The notes under the pieces were generated by a model, which saw only the letters and a list, made by a program, of their open reading frames with translations, had not been told where the DNA came from and did not search any database. DNA of 60,621 nt from Prevotellaceae bacterium UBA4336 (GTDB lineage Bacteria; Bacteroidota; Bacteroidia; Bacteroidales; Bacteroidaceae), in NCBI GenBank assembly GCA_002394305.1, contig DGTM01000051.1, positions 21,871-82,491 of the forward strand. The letters are read 5' to 3'. The position numbers were made by a program, and so were the translations under genes. Shown here piece after piece: positions 26,001 through 34,034 of this stretch (positions within the stretch are counted from its first letter, which is position 1; each line of letters opens with the position of its first letter).

Positions 26001-29000
26001 CATGACCTACTCGAACAACAACGAGGTGGTCATCCCCGAGCATAAGTTCACCGACGGCTTCTGCTCCGTCTGCGGACAGGAGGACCCCGACTACACGGGC
26101 TTCCTTGCCGTCATCAAGAACGCCAACTTCACCAACGACAGCAACTTCTGGACGGGCGACGAGTTCAGCGTCAGCAACGGTGTCGCCGAGCAGGGCGGCA
26201 AGGCGTTCAACACCTATCAGGACATCACGGGCCTCGAGAACGGCGTCTACAAGCTGCGCTTGCAGGGCTTCAGCCGTGCTGCTGCCCTCGACGGCGAACG
26301 CTACGAGACCTACGAGGAGGACCTGATGCGCAACACCTACTACTATGCCGAGAGTGCAGGCAAACGCCAGGCTCGCCGACTCATGGACATCACTGCCGAC
26401 GGAAAGGACACCAAGATGACCGACGGCGCAGGCGAGGTGGAGCTGCCCTCCGGTGCCTTCGTTCCCGCCACCACCGCCGCGGCTGCCGTCTATATGGGCA
26501 AGGGCCACTACTGGAACGCGCCGCTCTACCTGGCCGTCACCGACGGCACACTGCGCATCGGCCTGAGCAACCAGATTGAGGGCGCTGGCAGTTGGAACGT
26601 CATCGACCGCGTCCGCATCGAATACGTCGGCAGCGATGCCGCAGCCTATGCCCTCATTGCCCAGCAGATTGGCGACGAGGCACAGGAGCTGGGCGACGTC
26701 GTGGCACAGCAGACGCTGAAGGAGACCTATCGCGACGTCGTGGACGAGGCAGGGAAGCTCACCGAGCCGGAAGCCATCCTCGAAGCCGCCGACCAGGCCA
26801 GCCGCCTGCCCGACCAGATCAAGCTCAGTGCCGTGGCCTACGAGAACTACTTTGCCGCCATTGCTGCCATCACTGCCGAGTGGGAGAGCCGCGACGACCT
26901 CGCAGGCGAAGACGCCGACAGGCTGGAGACCTACCTGACCGAAGAGGAGGAGCCCGGCGAAGTCTATCCCAATGGTACGTTCCTGTATATTAGGGAGAAC
27001 TGCGAGCTCGATGCCGAGGCGCTCGTCGCTGAGGCCGCCTTCGCGCAGCAGCTCTTGCAGGCTGCCATCCTGAACAGCGCAGCCGAGGGCTCCGACCTGA
27101 CGTCCCTCATCGTCAACCCCAACTTCGACAGCGCTACGCCCTGGGAAGGCTGGACCGTCACCCAGGGACGTGCCGAGAGCGGCAACAACATGGTGCACGG
27201 CGGCGGCTTTGCCGACATTGTGCCCGTGGCAGCAGCCTACAACATGGAGTTCGAGGTCAGCCAGCAGCTCACGGGCCTTGCTGACGGCATCTATGCCCTT
27301 ACGGCTCAGGCCTTCTACCGTCCCGGTGCAGGCCGCGAGGGTCTCTACGACGGCACCGACGTGATTCCCGCCCAGCTCTTTGTGGGCGAATACACGGCTC
27401 CCGTGCTGAGCGTCTACGCCGACCAGGTGAGCTATGCCGATGCCGTGAACGGCGTGAACTGCCGCTACGATGCCACCGAGGACGAGACGGCTCCGCATAA
27501 CGGCGAGCAGACGGGCAGCGTCGACGTCGACACCGAGGAGGGCTTCGTGCCGGACAACGTCTATACGGCCAGCTTCGCCTTCAACGGCAAGCGCTACCAG
27601 CAGACCGTCTATGGCATCGTGAAGGACGGCAAGCTCAGCATCGGCATCCGCAACACGGGCAACCCCTGGCACGGCAAGAACCTGACCATCTGGGCCGGCT
27701 TCCGCCTCACCTACCTGGGCCAGAGCGACAGCGCCATCGAGAGCATCCTGGAGCAGTACACTCAGCGCGTGGACCTCGTGGACCAGCAGCGCCTCGACCA
27801 GGAGTACTACATCAGCCAGTCGCACATCGACGCCATCCGGGGCAAGATAGACGAGGCACGGACGGCCGAAAAGGACCGCCAGATGGAGCTCATCGCAGAG
27901 ATTAACGCCGAGTTCCAGGCCATCCCGGCCAGCGCCGACGTCTACAAGCGCCTGCTCGAAATCATGCAGTTCGCCGGTGATATGGCCGACGGCCTCGAGG
28001 CGGGCGAGCAGCAGGACGGCATGCTGAGTGTCTACGAAGAGCTCTCGGCCATCGTCGTCGACGGCACGCTCACCGACGAGGAGGCCGAGCAGAAGATAGC
28101 CTCGCTGATGACGAATCCGTACATCGGCGGCGTGGTCTACGTCCAGGGCGACCTCTACGACGAGAACAGCGCGAACGGCGAGTGGCCCTACAGCCAGATG
28201 TGCGGCCTCTATCCCCTCACGCTGAACGACGAGGGCAAGTTCGTGGGAACCGTCACCCTGCAGGACCGCAGCCAGCGCTCCAACGGCTACCAGCGTGCCG
28301 GACTCTACTTCCGCCGCATCAACACCGTCTACAAGAGTGCCAACACGAACCGCAGCTTCATCACACCGGGCCGTCAGCACTTCGACGTGCAGGAGGGCGG
28401 CAGCGACTTCCAGGCACTGAACGGCACCTACAACATCGTGCTCGACCTCGATGCCATGACCGTGGACTTCGAGCTTCTGGACGACTACAAGTGGCCCAAT
28501 GCCGTCTTCGTCACCGGTACGCTCAACAACCGCCAGGGCAGCCTGATGCGCTGGAAGAACGACGAGCAGGTGCCCCTGCAGCACCTCGGCAACGGTAAGT
28601 ACGCCGGCGTGGTCGACCTCGTGAACGACAACGCCAACCCCTTCTGCTCGTTCGGCATCATGGCATGCCGCAGCACGGAGGACATGGTGAACTACAGCCA
28701 GACCGTCCGCAGCAACTGGACCTCCGCACGCTACGGCAGCGAGGAGCAGTATCTTGAAATCAAGAGCGGGCAGGAAGTGGGCAACCTCGTCCGCGACCTG
28801 GACCGCACATGGCGCATCTCGCCTGCCGGCAAGTACCTCATCGAGTTCGACATGGACAAGGCCTCGATGACGGCCACCCTGCTCGAGACGAAGGGCAACG
28901 GCACGGAGAGCAACCCCTTGCGGATTGCCAACAAGTACGACCTGCAGAGCCTGCGCGACCGCATGACCAGCGGCGCCAAGCTCTACGCACGCCTCACCTC

Positions 29001-29868
29001 CGACATCGACATGCAGGGCGAAGGGTGGTGGCCCCTGAACAGCACCTTCTGCGCCAACAGCTACGACGAGGGTTATGGCAAGGCCATCTCGCTGGACGGC
29101 GCGGGCCACGTCATCAAGAACCTGACCGTGACGCCCGATGACTACGAGACCGGCTTCTTCGGAGCCCTTGTCGGCGAGGTGAAGAACCTCGGCTTCTACA
29201 ATGCCACCGTCCACGGAGGCGAGGCACAGAGCGCAGGCATCCTGGCCGGTCGCATCGGCGACGTGAATGCCGAGACGGACCAGAACACCGTCAGCGGCGT
29301 GTACGTCAACGGCAAGGTGACGGGAACAGGTTTCATAGGCGGACTCGTCGGCGAAGTGGACCGCTATGCCCAGATAGAGGACTGCTACACCAACGCAGCC
29401 GTTTCCGGCTCGTCCGACATGATAGGCAACGTCCTCTCCGACTTCACCATGCAGCAGAGCTACTCCGCCGGCAAGGTGAACGGCAGCCAGGCCGACGTGC
29501 TCACCGACTGGCCGACGTCCATCACAGGACCTCATCCCATGTTGACCGACGTCCTCTTCTACGACGGCACGAACCAGCAGGAAATCTGCCAGAAGGCCAG
29601 CCAGTGGGACGGCTGGCACGAGGACGGCACCATCGGCTCGGGCTGGCCCCTGCTCCAGTGGCAGGTGGAGCGCGGTGACCACCTCCAGCTCTGCGGCTTC
29701 GGCACACCGGGCGACCTGAACCACGACGGCAAGGTGGACATTGCCGACGCCGTGACGGTCCTCAACTTCATGGCCGACGGCAGCAACGATTCCTCCGCCG
29801 ACATCAACAGCGACGGCAAGGTGGACATCGCCGACTTCGTCAGCATCCTGAACATCATGGCCCAGTAA
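23098..29868 (+). CDS. Giant secreted GLUG-repeat protein with C-terminal dockerin
   Basis: The 2,256-residue protein has a signal peptide (1-24, ending TAWA). GLUG-like blocks occupy about 60-290, 360-560, 700-900 and 1940-2130. They are separated by CxxCG knuckle linkers HNDVDGWCTVCG (about 320), HEFEDGFCINCG (about 657) and HKFTDGFCSVCG (about 981), each preceded by GELC/TLCYKLNGDQ. Beta-sandwich modules (FLAVIKNANFTNDSNFW near 1000; LIVNPNFDSATPWEGW near 1338) and helical FIVAR-like spacers lie between. The C-terminus (about 2204-2255) is a canonical type I dockerin with two calcium loops, DLNHDGKVDIAD and DINSDGKVDIAD, and there is no sorting tail. It looks like an extracellular adhesin or scaffold that docks through a cohesin. 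It shares knuckle linkers and architecture with 2357..7099. It follows the GH115 gene and ends at a strong terminator. Confidence 0.82.
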   Translation: MNRKLYSIALACILMLVQGQTAWAALQQNEKGAYLIGSKSDLQAWTETAGYESSDVLLTADIEGLDFMLCTGNTSYSGTFDGAGHTITLDYDFQGKQTAMFYNFAGTVRNLIVGGHIRASFKNCAALAAWNNSDNARFENCVSVVSIDVDYDANASDAGFIGYTRNNATFRNCISAIKVKGNQNYNHGFVGWVAGGKAMNYTNCISIAEVETMNTFAWNNPADRASFTNCYCLQQDADAATAPGGCTYITYDQVASGELCFKANGDQSTINWYQTLGEDDIPMPFSTHKQVYAVGEVNCAGVAIGEVTYSNDDSTPAPKHNDVDGWCTVCGNLMTDHLTPNADGFYELGSVADVEWFAAMVNDAHQVTIKGLLTADIDYQGVENAHTPIGLNTTYKYNGVFDGQGHRIKGMVINGTSNFQGFFGVVRGATVIRNLIIDSSCSVTGPSGIGGIAGAAQVDAGSPLVIENCVNEATITATSGSASGILGVGQSGYPTLQMKNCLNTGDVTGAPATAFCAWLNKGGSSLTNCVNLGNITGADKAGNKFSWYCQLIRFEPGTMTLTNCYDFTDFDDQGEGYQGTDGNWFTDDPLGGGELCFTLNGDQTNIVWNQRLGTDPYPAPYYIEGGHVYAGGQLNCDGTPLDVSGYSNTPSGEIPPHEFEDGFCINCGNPQLDYAPLEGDFHIISTPSQLYWFARMVNEYAHSDWNARLAQDIDMTEYSDLFEPIGNGTNPYRGHFDGQQHRISELHINFTGNYVGFIGRCAGGALIENLLLDETCSISATGECVALVGGTYQMAGTVTLRNLGNLGNVYATGVQAAGIFGGNTGSQTTLLIENCFSTGAVEGGSDAAALVGWGGSGGKATVNNCWSCSEVTGYSENKGLFFARVTDGHLSNNYCTSEIEQQVSLISYDEITDGTLCYKLNGDQTNIAWFQNIDNGQTDDQPLPFSNGHAQVYPKGKMLCDGTVDPSGMTYSNNNEVVIPEHKFTDGFCSVCGQEDPDYTGFLAVIKNANFTNDSNFWTGDEFSVSNGVAEQGGKAFNTYQDITGLENGVYKLRLQGFSRAAALDGERYETYEEDLMRNTYYYAESAGKRQARRLMDITADGKDTKMTDGAGEVELPSGAFVPATTAAAAVYMGKGHYWNAPLYLAVTDGTLRIGLSNQIEGAGSWNVIDRVRIEYVGSDAAAYALIAQQIGDEAQELGDVVAQQTLKETYRDVVDEAGKLTEPEAILEAADQASRLPDQIKLSAVAYENYFAAIAAITAEWESRDDLAGEDADRLETYLTEEEEPGEVYPNGTFLYIRENCELDAEALVAEAAFAQQLLQAAILNSAAEGSDLTSLIVNPNFDSATPWEGWTVTQGRAESGNNMVHGGGFADIVPVAAAYNMEFEVSQQLTGLADGIYALTAQAFYRPGAGREGLYDGTDVIPAQLFVGEYTAPVLSVYADQVSYADAVNGVNCRYDATEDETAPHNGEQTGSVDVDTEEGFVPDNVYTASFAFNGKRYQQTVYGIVKDGKLSIGIRNTGNPWHGKNLTIWAGFRLTYLGQSDSAIESILEQYTQRVDLVDQQRLDQEYYISQSHIDAIRGKIDEARTAEKDRQMELIAEINAEFQAIPASADVYKRLLEIMQFAGDMADGLEAGEQQDGMLSVYEELSAIVVDGTLTDEEAEQKIASLMTNPYIGGVVYVQGDLYDENSANGEWPYSQMCGLYPLTLNDEGKFVGTVTLQDRSQRSNGYQRAGLYFRRINTVYKSANTNRSFITPGRQHFDVQEGGSDFQALNGTYNIVLDLDAMTVDFELLDDYKWPNAVFVTGTLNNRQGSLMRWKNDEQVPLQHLGNGKYAGVVDLVNDNANPFCSFGIMACRSTEDMVNYSQTVRSNWTSARYGSEEQYLEIKSGQEVGNLVRDLDRTWRISPAGKYLIEFDMDKASMTATLLETKGNGTESNPLRIANKYDLQSLRDRMTSGAKLYARLTSDIDMQGEGWWPLNSTFCANSYDEGYGKAISLDGAGHVIKNLTVTPDDYETGFFGALVGEVKNLGFYNATVHGGEAQSAGILAGRIGDVNAETDQNTVSGVYVNGKVTGTGFIGGLVGEVDRYAQIEDCYTNAAVSGSSDMIGNVLSDFTMQQSYSAGKVNGSQADVLTDWPTSITGPHPMLTDVLFYDGTNQQEICQKASQWDGWHEDGTIGSGWPLLQWQVERGDHLQLCGFGTPGDLNHDGKVDIADAVTVLNFMADGSNDSSADINSDGKVDIADFVSILNIMAQ

Positions 29869-29914
29869 GCCCCATCCCCGAGCTCCACCCCCATCCCTGA
29901 GCTCATCCCCCCAG

Positions 29915-29958
29915 TCCCCCCTCCGGCCCGTTTCCCACGGCTCCGGAGGGGGGATTTT
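29915..29958 (+). terminator. Strong hairpin terminator after the GLUG-dockerin gene
   Basis: TCCCCCCTCCGG (29915-29926) pairs perfectly with CCGGAGGGGGGA (29943-29954) over 12 bp, followed by TTTT. A classic intrinsic terminator. Confidence 0.9.
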
Positions 29959-29971
29959 CGTCGCCACAAAT

Positions 29972-30096
29972 CCCTCGCCTCGCAGCCACTTTCCCCTCGC
30001 CTCGCAGACACTTTTCCTTCACTTCGCGGTCACTTTTTCCTCGCTTCGCAGCCACTTTTTCTTCGCTTCGCGGTCACTTTTCCTTCGCCCCGCGGC
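29972..30096. repeat. Array A: about six 21-23-bp units
   Basis: Units start near 29972, 29993, 30016, 30039, 30061 and 30082. Each follows CCTCGCTTCGCAGCCACTTT, with variants such as CGCGGTCACTTTT. Unit length drifts between 21 and 23 bp. Confidence 0.8.
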
Positions 30097-30117
30097 ATAA
30101 AACTTTTTCAGTGACTC

Positions 30118-30202
30118 GGAAATATATTTCAAAGCCTTGGAAATATATTTTAGTGGCTCTGAAATTTATTTCAAAGGCTTGGAAATAGTTTTGCACCCTG
30201 TG
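30118..30202. repeat. Array B: AT-rich units of about 21 bp
   Basis: Units start near 30118, 30139, 30160 and 30181 with GGAAATATATTT-type sequence followed by CAAAGCCTT or TAGTGGCTC. Confidence 0.65.
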
Positions 30203-30210
30203 GCGAGGAG

Positions 30211-30297
30211 TTTTGCTCCTCGCATCATCGGCTTTTGCTTCTCGCATCAACGGCTTTTGCTCCTCGCGTCGACGGCTTTTATACCCTGCGGAAAGGC
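30211..30297. repeat. Array C: 22-bp units
   Basis: Three exact-length 22-bp units at 30211, 30233 and 30255 (TTTTGCTCCTCGCATCA, then a short GC tail), then a diverged fourth at 30277. Confidence 0.85.
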
Positions 30298-30432
30298 AAA
30301 AGCCGCTGTGTGCCATGGGGGGTCGCCACGAGGGGGCTAAGAGGATGCTGCCCTCCCCGTCGGGGTGAAAGGATGGCTTTCCAGCATGTATTTATACATA
30401 AAATGATGTTTCTTAACACAATTTAACGGGCC

Positions 30433-30467
30433 TTGGCAACGTATGTGCAGTAGTTGTTGTAACTTTG
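30433..30467 (+). promoter_or_regulatory. Promoter of the TlpA-DUF6029-Omp28 operon
   Basis: TTGG (30433-30436) and TAACTTTG (30460-30467) are spaced 23 bp. The start codon of the first gene is at 30504, giving a leader of about 30 nt. Confidence 0.55.
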
Positions 30468-30503
30468 CATGCGAGTTTATTAAGGTGAAAAAGATATTCA
30501 GTT

Positions 30504-30995
30504 ATGAGGAAATCACTACTTCTTACAATTTTGGCTTTTGCCCTTTCGCAGGCATCTGCTTTCGCGCAGCTGCCCGCCGTCACCCTGAAGACAATGGACG
30601 GCACCGAACTGCGCACCGACACCCTGAGCAACGGGGGCAAACCCTTCATCATCGACTTCTTCGCCACATGGTGCAAGCCCTGCAATCGCGAGCTGGATGC
30701 CATCAGCGAGGTCTACGAGGAATGGCAGGAGGAGACGGGCGTGAAAATCTTCGCCGTCAGCATCGACCAGGCGCAGAACATCAACAAGGTGAAGCCCCTG
30801 GTGACCGGTCACGGCTGGGAGTACGACGTCCTGCTCGACCCGAACGGTGACTTCAAGCGGGCCCTGGGCTGCCAGATGATTCCCTACACCCTGATCGTCG
30901 ACGGCAAGGGGAACATCGTCTACAAGCACAACGGCTACACCGACGGCGCCGAGACAGAGCTCATAGAGAAGGTTCGTCAGCTGCTCAAGCAATGA
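30504..30995 (+). CDS. TlpA/ResA-like thiol-disulfide oxidoreductase
   Basis: The 163-residue protein has a signal peptide (1-21) and a compact thioredoxin fold. DFFATWCKPCNREL holds the CxxC active site (C57, C60), and the cis-proline is in MIPYTLIVDGKGNI. It probably acts in the periplasm, reducing or protecting thiols of exported proteins. It heads a five-gene operon; its stop codon overlaps the start of the DUF6029 gene by 4 bp (ATGA). Later products in the operon carry CSNC and CGWC motifs, so they may be redox partners (inference). Confidence 0.9.
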   Translation: MRKSLLLTILAFALSQASAFAQLPAVTLKTMDGTELRTDTLSNGGKPFIIDFFATWCKPCNRELDAISEVYEEWQEETGVKIFAVSIDQAQNINKVKPLVTGHGWEYDVLLDPNGDFKRALGCQMIPYTLIVDGKGNIVYKHNGYTDGAETELIEKVRQLLKQ

Positions 30996-32560
30996 AGAGG
31001 GCGCTGACATACCTGGCCGCATGGTGCTGCATCCTCAGCGCCGGTGCATGGGACTGGAAGGGCAAGGGCATCACCCTCTCGGGAAGCGTGCAGAGCGAGA
31101 TGCTCGTTCCCAGGCACGACGAGGCGACGGGGGCCGAGAAGACGGGCTCCTTCCAGACCAATACCTATGCCGAACTCATGCTGCAGAGCAAGCACGTCGA
31201 CGCCGGAGTGCGCCTGGAGTTCCTGGAATACCCGCTGCCCGGCTTCGAGAAGGACTTCGAGGGCTGGGGCGTACCCCACTTCTGGGTGAAGGGAAGGGTA
31301 GGGAAGTTCGAGCTCACCGGCGGCACCTTCTACGAGCAGTTCGGCTCCGGATTCATACTCCGCACCTACGAAGAGCGCTCGCTGGGCATCGACAACTCCC
31401 TGCTGGGCGGCCGCGTCATGGTGAAACCCCTCAAGGGCGTCACCCTGAAGGCCCTTTCCGGCGTGCAGCGTCGCTACTGGAAGTGGAACAAGTCGGTGGT
31501 GAGCGGCGCCGATGCCGAACTGCACGTCGACGAATGGTTCCCCGGCATGCAGAAGGCCGACGTCAGGCTCATGACGGGCGTCTCATGGGTGAACAAGTAC
31601 GAGAAGAAGGAGGACATCTACGCCGACCCCACACACCGTTACAACCTGCCGCGCTTCGTCAACGCCTGGGACTACCGCATCGGCCTCGACAAAGGCCCGT
31701 GGAACCTCCTGGTGGAGTACGCACAGAAGTCGCAGGACCCCTCGTTCGACAACGGATACGTGTACGACAAAGGCTATGCCTCCATGGTCTCCGGCTCGTA
31801 TTCCGAGAAGGGCCTGAGCCTCCTGCTGCAGGTAAAGCGCAGCGAGAACATGTCCTTCCGCAGCAAGCGCACGCAGCTCGGCACATCGTCCTTCATCAAT
31901 CATCTGCCAGCCTTCACCCAGGACCAGACCTACGCCCTGGCCGCCATCTACCCCTACGCCACGCAGCTGGCCGACGGCGAACTGGCCTGGCAGGCCGAGG
32001 CCGGCTACAACTTCAAGCGCAAGACGGCCCTGGGAGGCAAGTACGGCATGAACGTGAAGGTCAACTTCTCGCACGTCCGCTGGCAGGGCACCGTGAACTA
32101 CCAGGACATCGACGTGCAGGTCACCCGAAAGCTCAGCAAGAACTTCAAGCTCAGCCTGATGTATCTGAACCAACGCTACAACCAGATGGTCGTGGAGGGG
32201 CATGGCGACATGGTCTGCTCCAACATCTTCATAGCCGACGGCAAGTACCAGTTCTCGCCCAAGACCACGCTCCGCGCCGAACTGCAGTACCTGACCACGA
32301 AGCAGGACCAGGGCGACTGGGCCTACGGGCTGCTGGAGCTCTCGCTCGTGCCGCACTGGATGATCACCGTCAGCGACATGTGGAACTGCGGCGAGACAGG
32401 CCTGCACTACTACCAGGGGCTCGTCACCTACAACGTGGGGCAGCACCGCATACAGGGAGGCTACGGGCGCACACGTGCCGGATACAACTGCGCGGGAGGC
32501 GTCTGCCGCTATGTGCCCGCCTCCACGGGATTCACACTTTCGTACAACTATAACTTCTAA
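30992..32560 (+). CDS. DUF6029-like outer-membrane beta-barrel protein
   Basis: The 522-residue protein has a signal peptide (about 1-19). The rest is a series of amphipathic beta-strands with many aromatic girdle residues (GGTFYEQFGSGFILRTYEER, then LLVEYAQKSQD, LLELSLVPHWMITVSDMWN) and ends in a terminal aromatic strand, TLSYNYNF, typical of BAM-assembled barrels. The pattern and gene neighbourhood (TlpA before, Omp28 after) match the DUF6029 family of Bacteroidales, whose function is not described. It could be a channel or anchor for the secreted products of the operon. The start overlaps the tlpA-like stop. Confidence 0.78.
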   Translation: MKRALTYLAAWCCILSAGAWDWKGKGITLSGSVQSEMLVPRHDEATGAEKTGSFQTNTYAELMLQSKHVDAGVRLEFLEYPLPGFEKDFEGWGVPHFWVKGRVGKFELTGGTFYEQFGSGFILRTYEERSLGIDNSLLGGRVMVKPLKGVTLKALSGVQRRYWKWNKSVVSGADAELHVDEWFPGMQKADVRLMTGVSWVNKYEKKEDIYADPTHRYNLPRFVNAWDYRIGLDKGPWNLLVEYAQKSQDPSFDNGYVYDKGYASMVSGSYSEKGLSLLLQVKRSENMSFRSKRTQLGTSSFINHLPAFTQDQTYALAAIYPYATQLADGELAWQAEAGYNFKRKTALGGKYGMNVKVNFSHVRWQGTVNYQDIDVQVTRKLSKNFKLSLMYLNQRYNQMVVEGHGDMVCSNIFIADGKYQFSPKTTLRAELQYLTTKQDQGDWAYGLLELSLVPHWMITVSDMWNCGETGLHYYQGLVTYNVGQHRIQGGYGRTRAGYNCAGGVCRYVPASTGFTLSYNYNF

Positions 32561-32568
32561 GTAGAGAG

Positions 32569-33360
32569 ATGCTCCACAGATATACATATTATATAATGTG
32601 TCTCGCCTGCGCCGCCCTTGCGCTGGCAGGCTGCGAACACATCGCCGAGGACGAGCGCCTGATATACGAAAAGCCCGAACCCGCACAGCGCGTCGTCCTG
32701 CTGGAAGACTTCACGGGACAGAGATGCTCGAACTGTCCGCTGGCAACCGACATCATCGGGCAGCTGCACGAGACCTACGGCGACGCGCTCGTGGCAGTCG
32801 GCATCCACGGCGGTCCGCTGGCCTTTGCCGGCACAGCCAAGGTCCTGGGCCTGAAGACGGAGACGGGCGACGAGTACTACAACCACTGGAACCTGGAATA
32901 TCAGCCCGTGGGAGTGGTGAATAGGCAGAAGGCTCCGGTCAACTACAGCGACTGGGCCGCCGTCGTGAAGGAAGAGCTGCAGAAGCCCGCCCCGTTGCGG
33001 CTCGAAGGAAACGCTTCTGTCGCAGACAACACGCTCAGCGTGACGATAGAGGCAGAGGGCACCGACGGCACTGTCACGGGCAAGCTCCAGGTGTGGCTCC
33101 TCGAGGACAGCATCACGGCCCTCCAGCTGATGCCCGACGGAAAGGCCAACCAGGAATACGTTCACAACCACGTGTTCCGCACGGCCGTCAACGGCACCTG
33201 GGGCGAAGACTTCAGCGTCGGGGAAGGTCTGAACGAGCGGCGCGAGATGTCGCTCCCCTTGCAGCCCGAGTGGAAGACGGAACACCTGAGCATCGTCGCC
33301 TTCGTCTACAACGACAGCGGCGTGCAGCAAGCCGTCCAGTTCCACGTGTCGGCGGATTAG
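32569..33360 (+). CDS. Omp28-related lipoprotein with CSNC motif
   Basis: The 263-residue protein has a lipobox LALAGC (Cys at residue 22). RVVLLEDFTGQRCSNCPLAT (about 41-60) is the Omp28 signature with a CxxC (C53, C56) in a thioredoxin-like setting. The C-terminal half is a beta-sandwich (GKLQVWLLEDSITALQLM). Omp28 proteins are outer-membrane lipoproteins of Porphyromonas and relatives, suggested to act in adhesion or thiol chemistry. The gene lies 8 bp after the DUF6029 gene. Confidence 0.85.
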   Translation: MLHRYTYYIMCLACAALALAGCEHIAEDERLIYEKPEPAQRVVLLEDFTGQRCSNCPLATDIIGQLHETYGDALVAVGIHGGPLAFAGTAKVLGLKTETGDEYYNHWNLEYQPVGVVNRQKAPVNYSDWAAVVKEELQKPAPLRLEGNASVADNTLSVTIEAEGTDGTVTGKLQVWLLEDSITALQLMPDGKANQEYVHNHVFRTAVNGTWGEDFSVGEGLNERREMSLPLQPEWKTEHLSIVAFVYNDSGVQQAVQFHVSAD

Positions 33361-33390
33361 AGATAAGGAAGAAAGGAAAACTATATGCCT

Positions 33391-34005
33391 ATGAAAAAGA
33401 TATTTACGCTATGCGTCGGACTGACGATTGCCCTGTCCTCCTGGGCACAAGGCTTCGTGTTCCAGTTCCAGGGAAAGAACCTCGCCGACGGGGAGACTGT
33501 CGTCATCGCAGCCGAAGAGGACTTGTTCGGCGACCTCTCGTGCGAGACGAACAGCGCCACGAACCCTAACGACGGACTTGTGCTTCGCACGCTTGGCAGC
33601 ATGGCAAGTTCAGGCTCTGCCACGTTGCAAATCACCAGCAACGACCTCAACCCGAGCAGTCTGCAATGGTGCATGGGCGGCGCATGTATGACGCTCGGCA
33701 GTCAGACATCGCTCACCAAGCGGTTCTCGGCAGGGGGAGTCACCCTTGTCCAGTTCGATGCTGTCGGCATCACCAGCGAAGGCCTGCTCACCGCTACGCT
33801 ACGCGCCACCATCGGATTGGAGTCGCACCAGGTGAACATCGTGTTCGTCAATGGTGACTACGACAGCATCGGCAGCCCGCGGGCATCGGCAGCCCGCGCC
33901 GCAATCTGCCGCGACCTGAACGGCAGAGAGGTGCAGGGCCGTCTCCTGCCCGGCATCTACGTCGTGACCGATGGCACCAGCGTCCGCAAGATAGCCGTCA
34001 AGTAA
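33391..34005 (+). CDS. Small secreted protein with sorting tail
   Basis: About 204 residues. The ATG at 33391 (MKKIFTLCVGLTIAL) gives a better signal peptide than the in-frame ATG at 33385. Mature residues form a predicted beta-sandwich (FVFQFQGKNLADGETVVIAA) with one CMGGAC cysteine pair. The C-terminus (GIYVVTDGTSVRKIAVK) is a sorting tail. No family was recognised. Its position between two Omp28-type genes suggests it is a partner of the same envelope system. Confidence 0.7.
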   Translation: MKKIFTLCVGLTIALSSWAQGFVFQFQGKNLADGETVVIAAEEDLFGDLSCETNSATNPNDGLVLRTLGSMASSGSATLQITSNDLNPSSLQWCMGGACMTLGSQTSLTKRFSAGGVTLVQFDAVGITSEGLLTATLRATIGLESHQVNIVFVNGDYDSIGSPRASAARAAICRDLNGREVQGRLLPGIYVVTDGTSVRKIAVK

Positions 34006-34034
34006 CATTTTCCAACATAAAAAACAGAAGTATT

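Larger units (their letters stand above)
29869..30503. other. 635-bp intergenic region full of short tandem repeats
   Basis: It contains a terminator (29915-29958), then three neighbouring arrays with a period of about 21-23 bp (29972-30096, 30118-30202, 30211-30297), and a promoter (30433-30467). No open reading frame with coding character is visible. Confidence 0.8.

Noticed and set aside
22987..29967. An open frame of 2,326 codons on the minus strand, antisense to the GLUG-dockerin gene
   Set aside because: The product is Val/Ala/Gly/His-rich with no domain or signal, and it mirrors the codon bias of the true gene, whose signal peptide, repeats and dockerin are clear.
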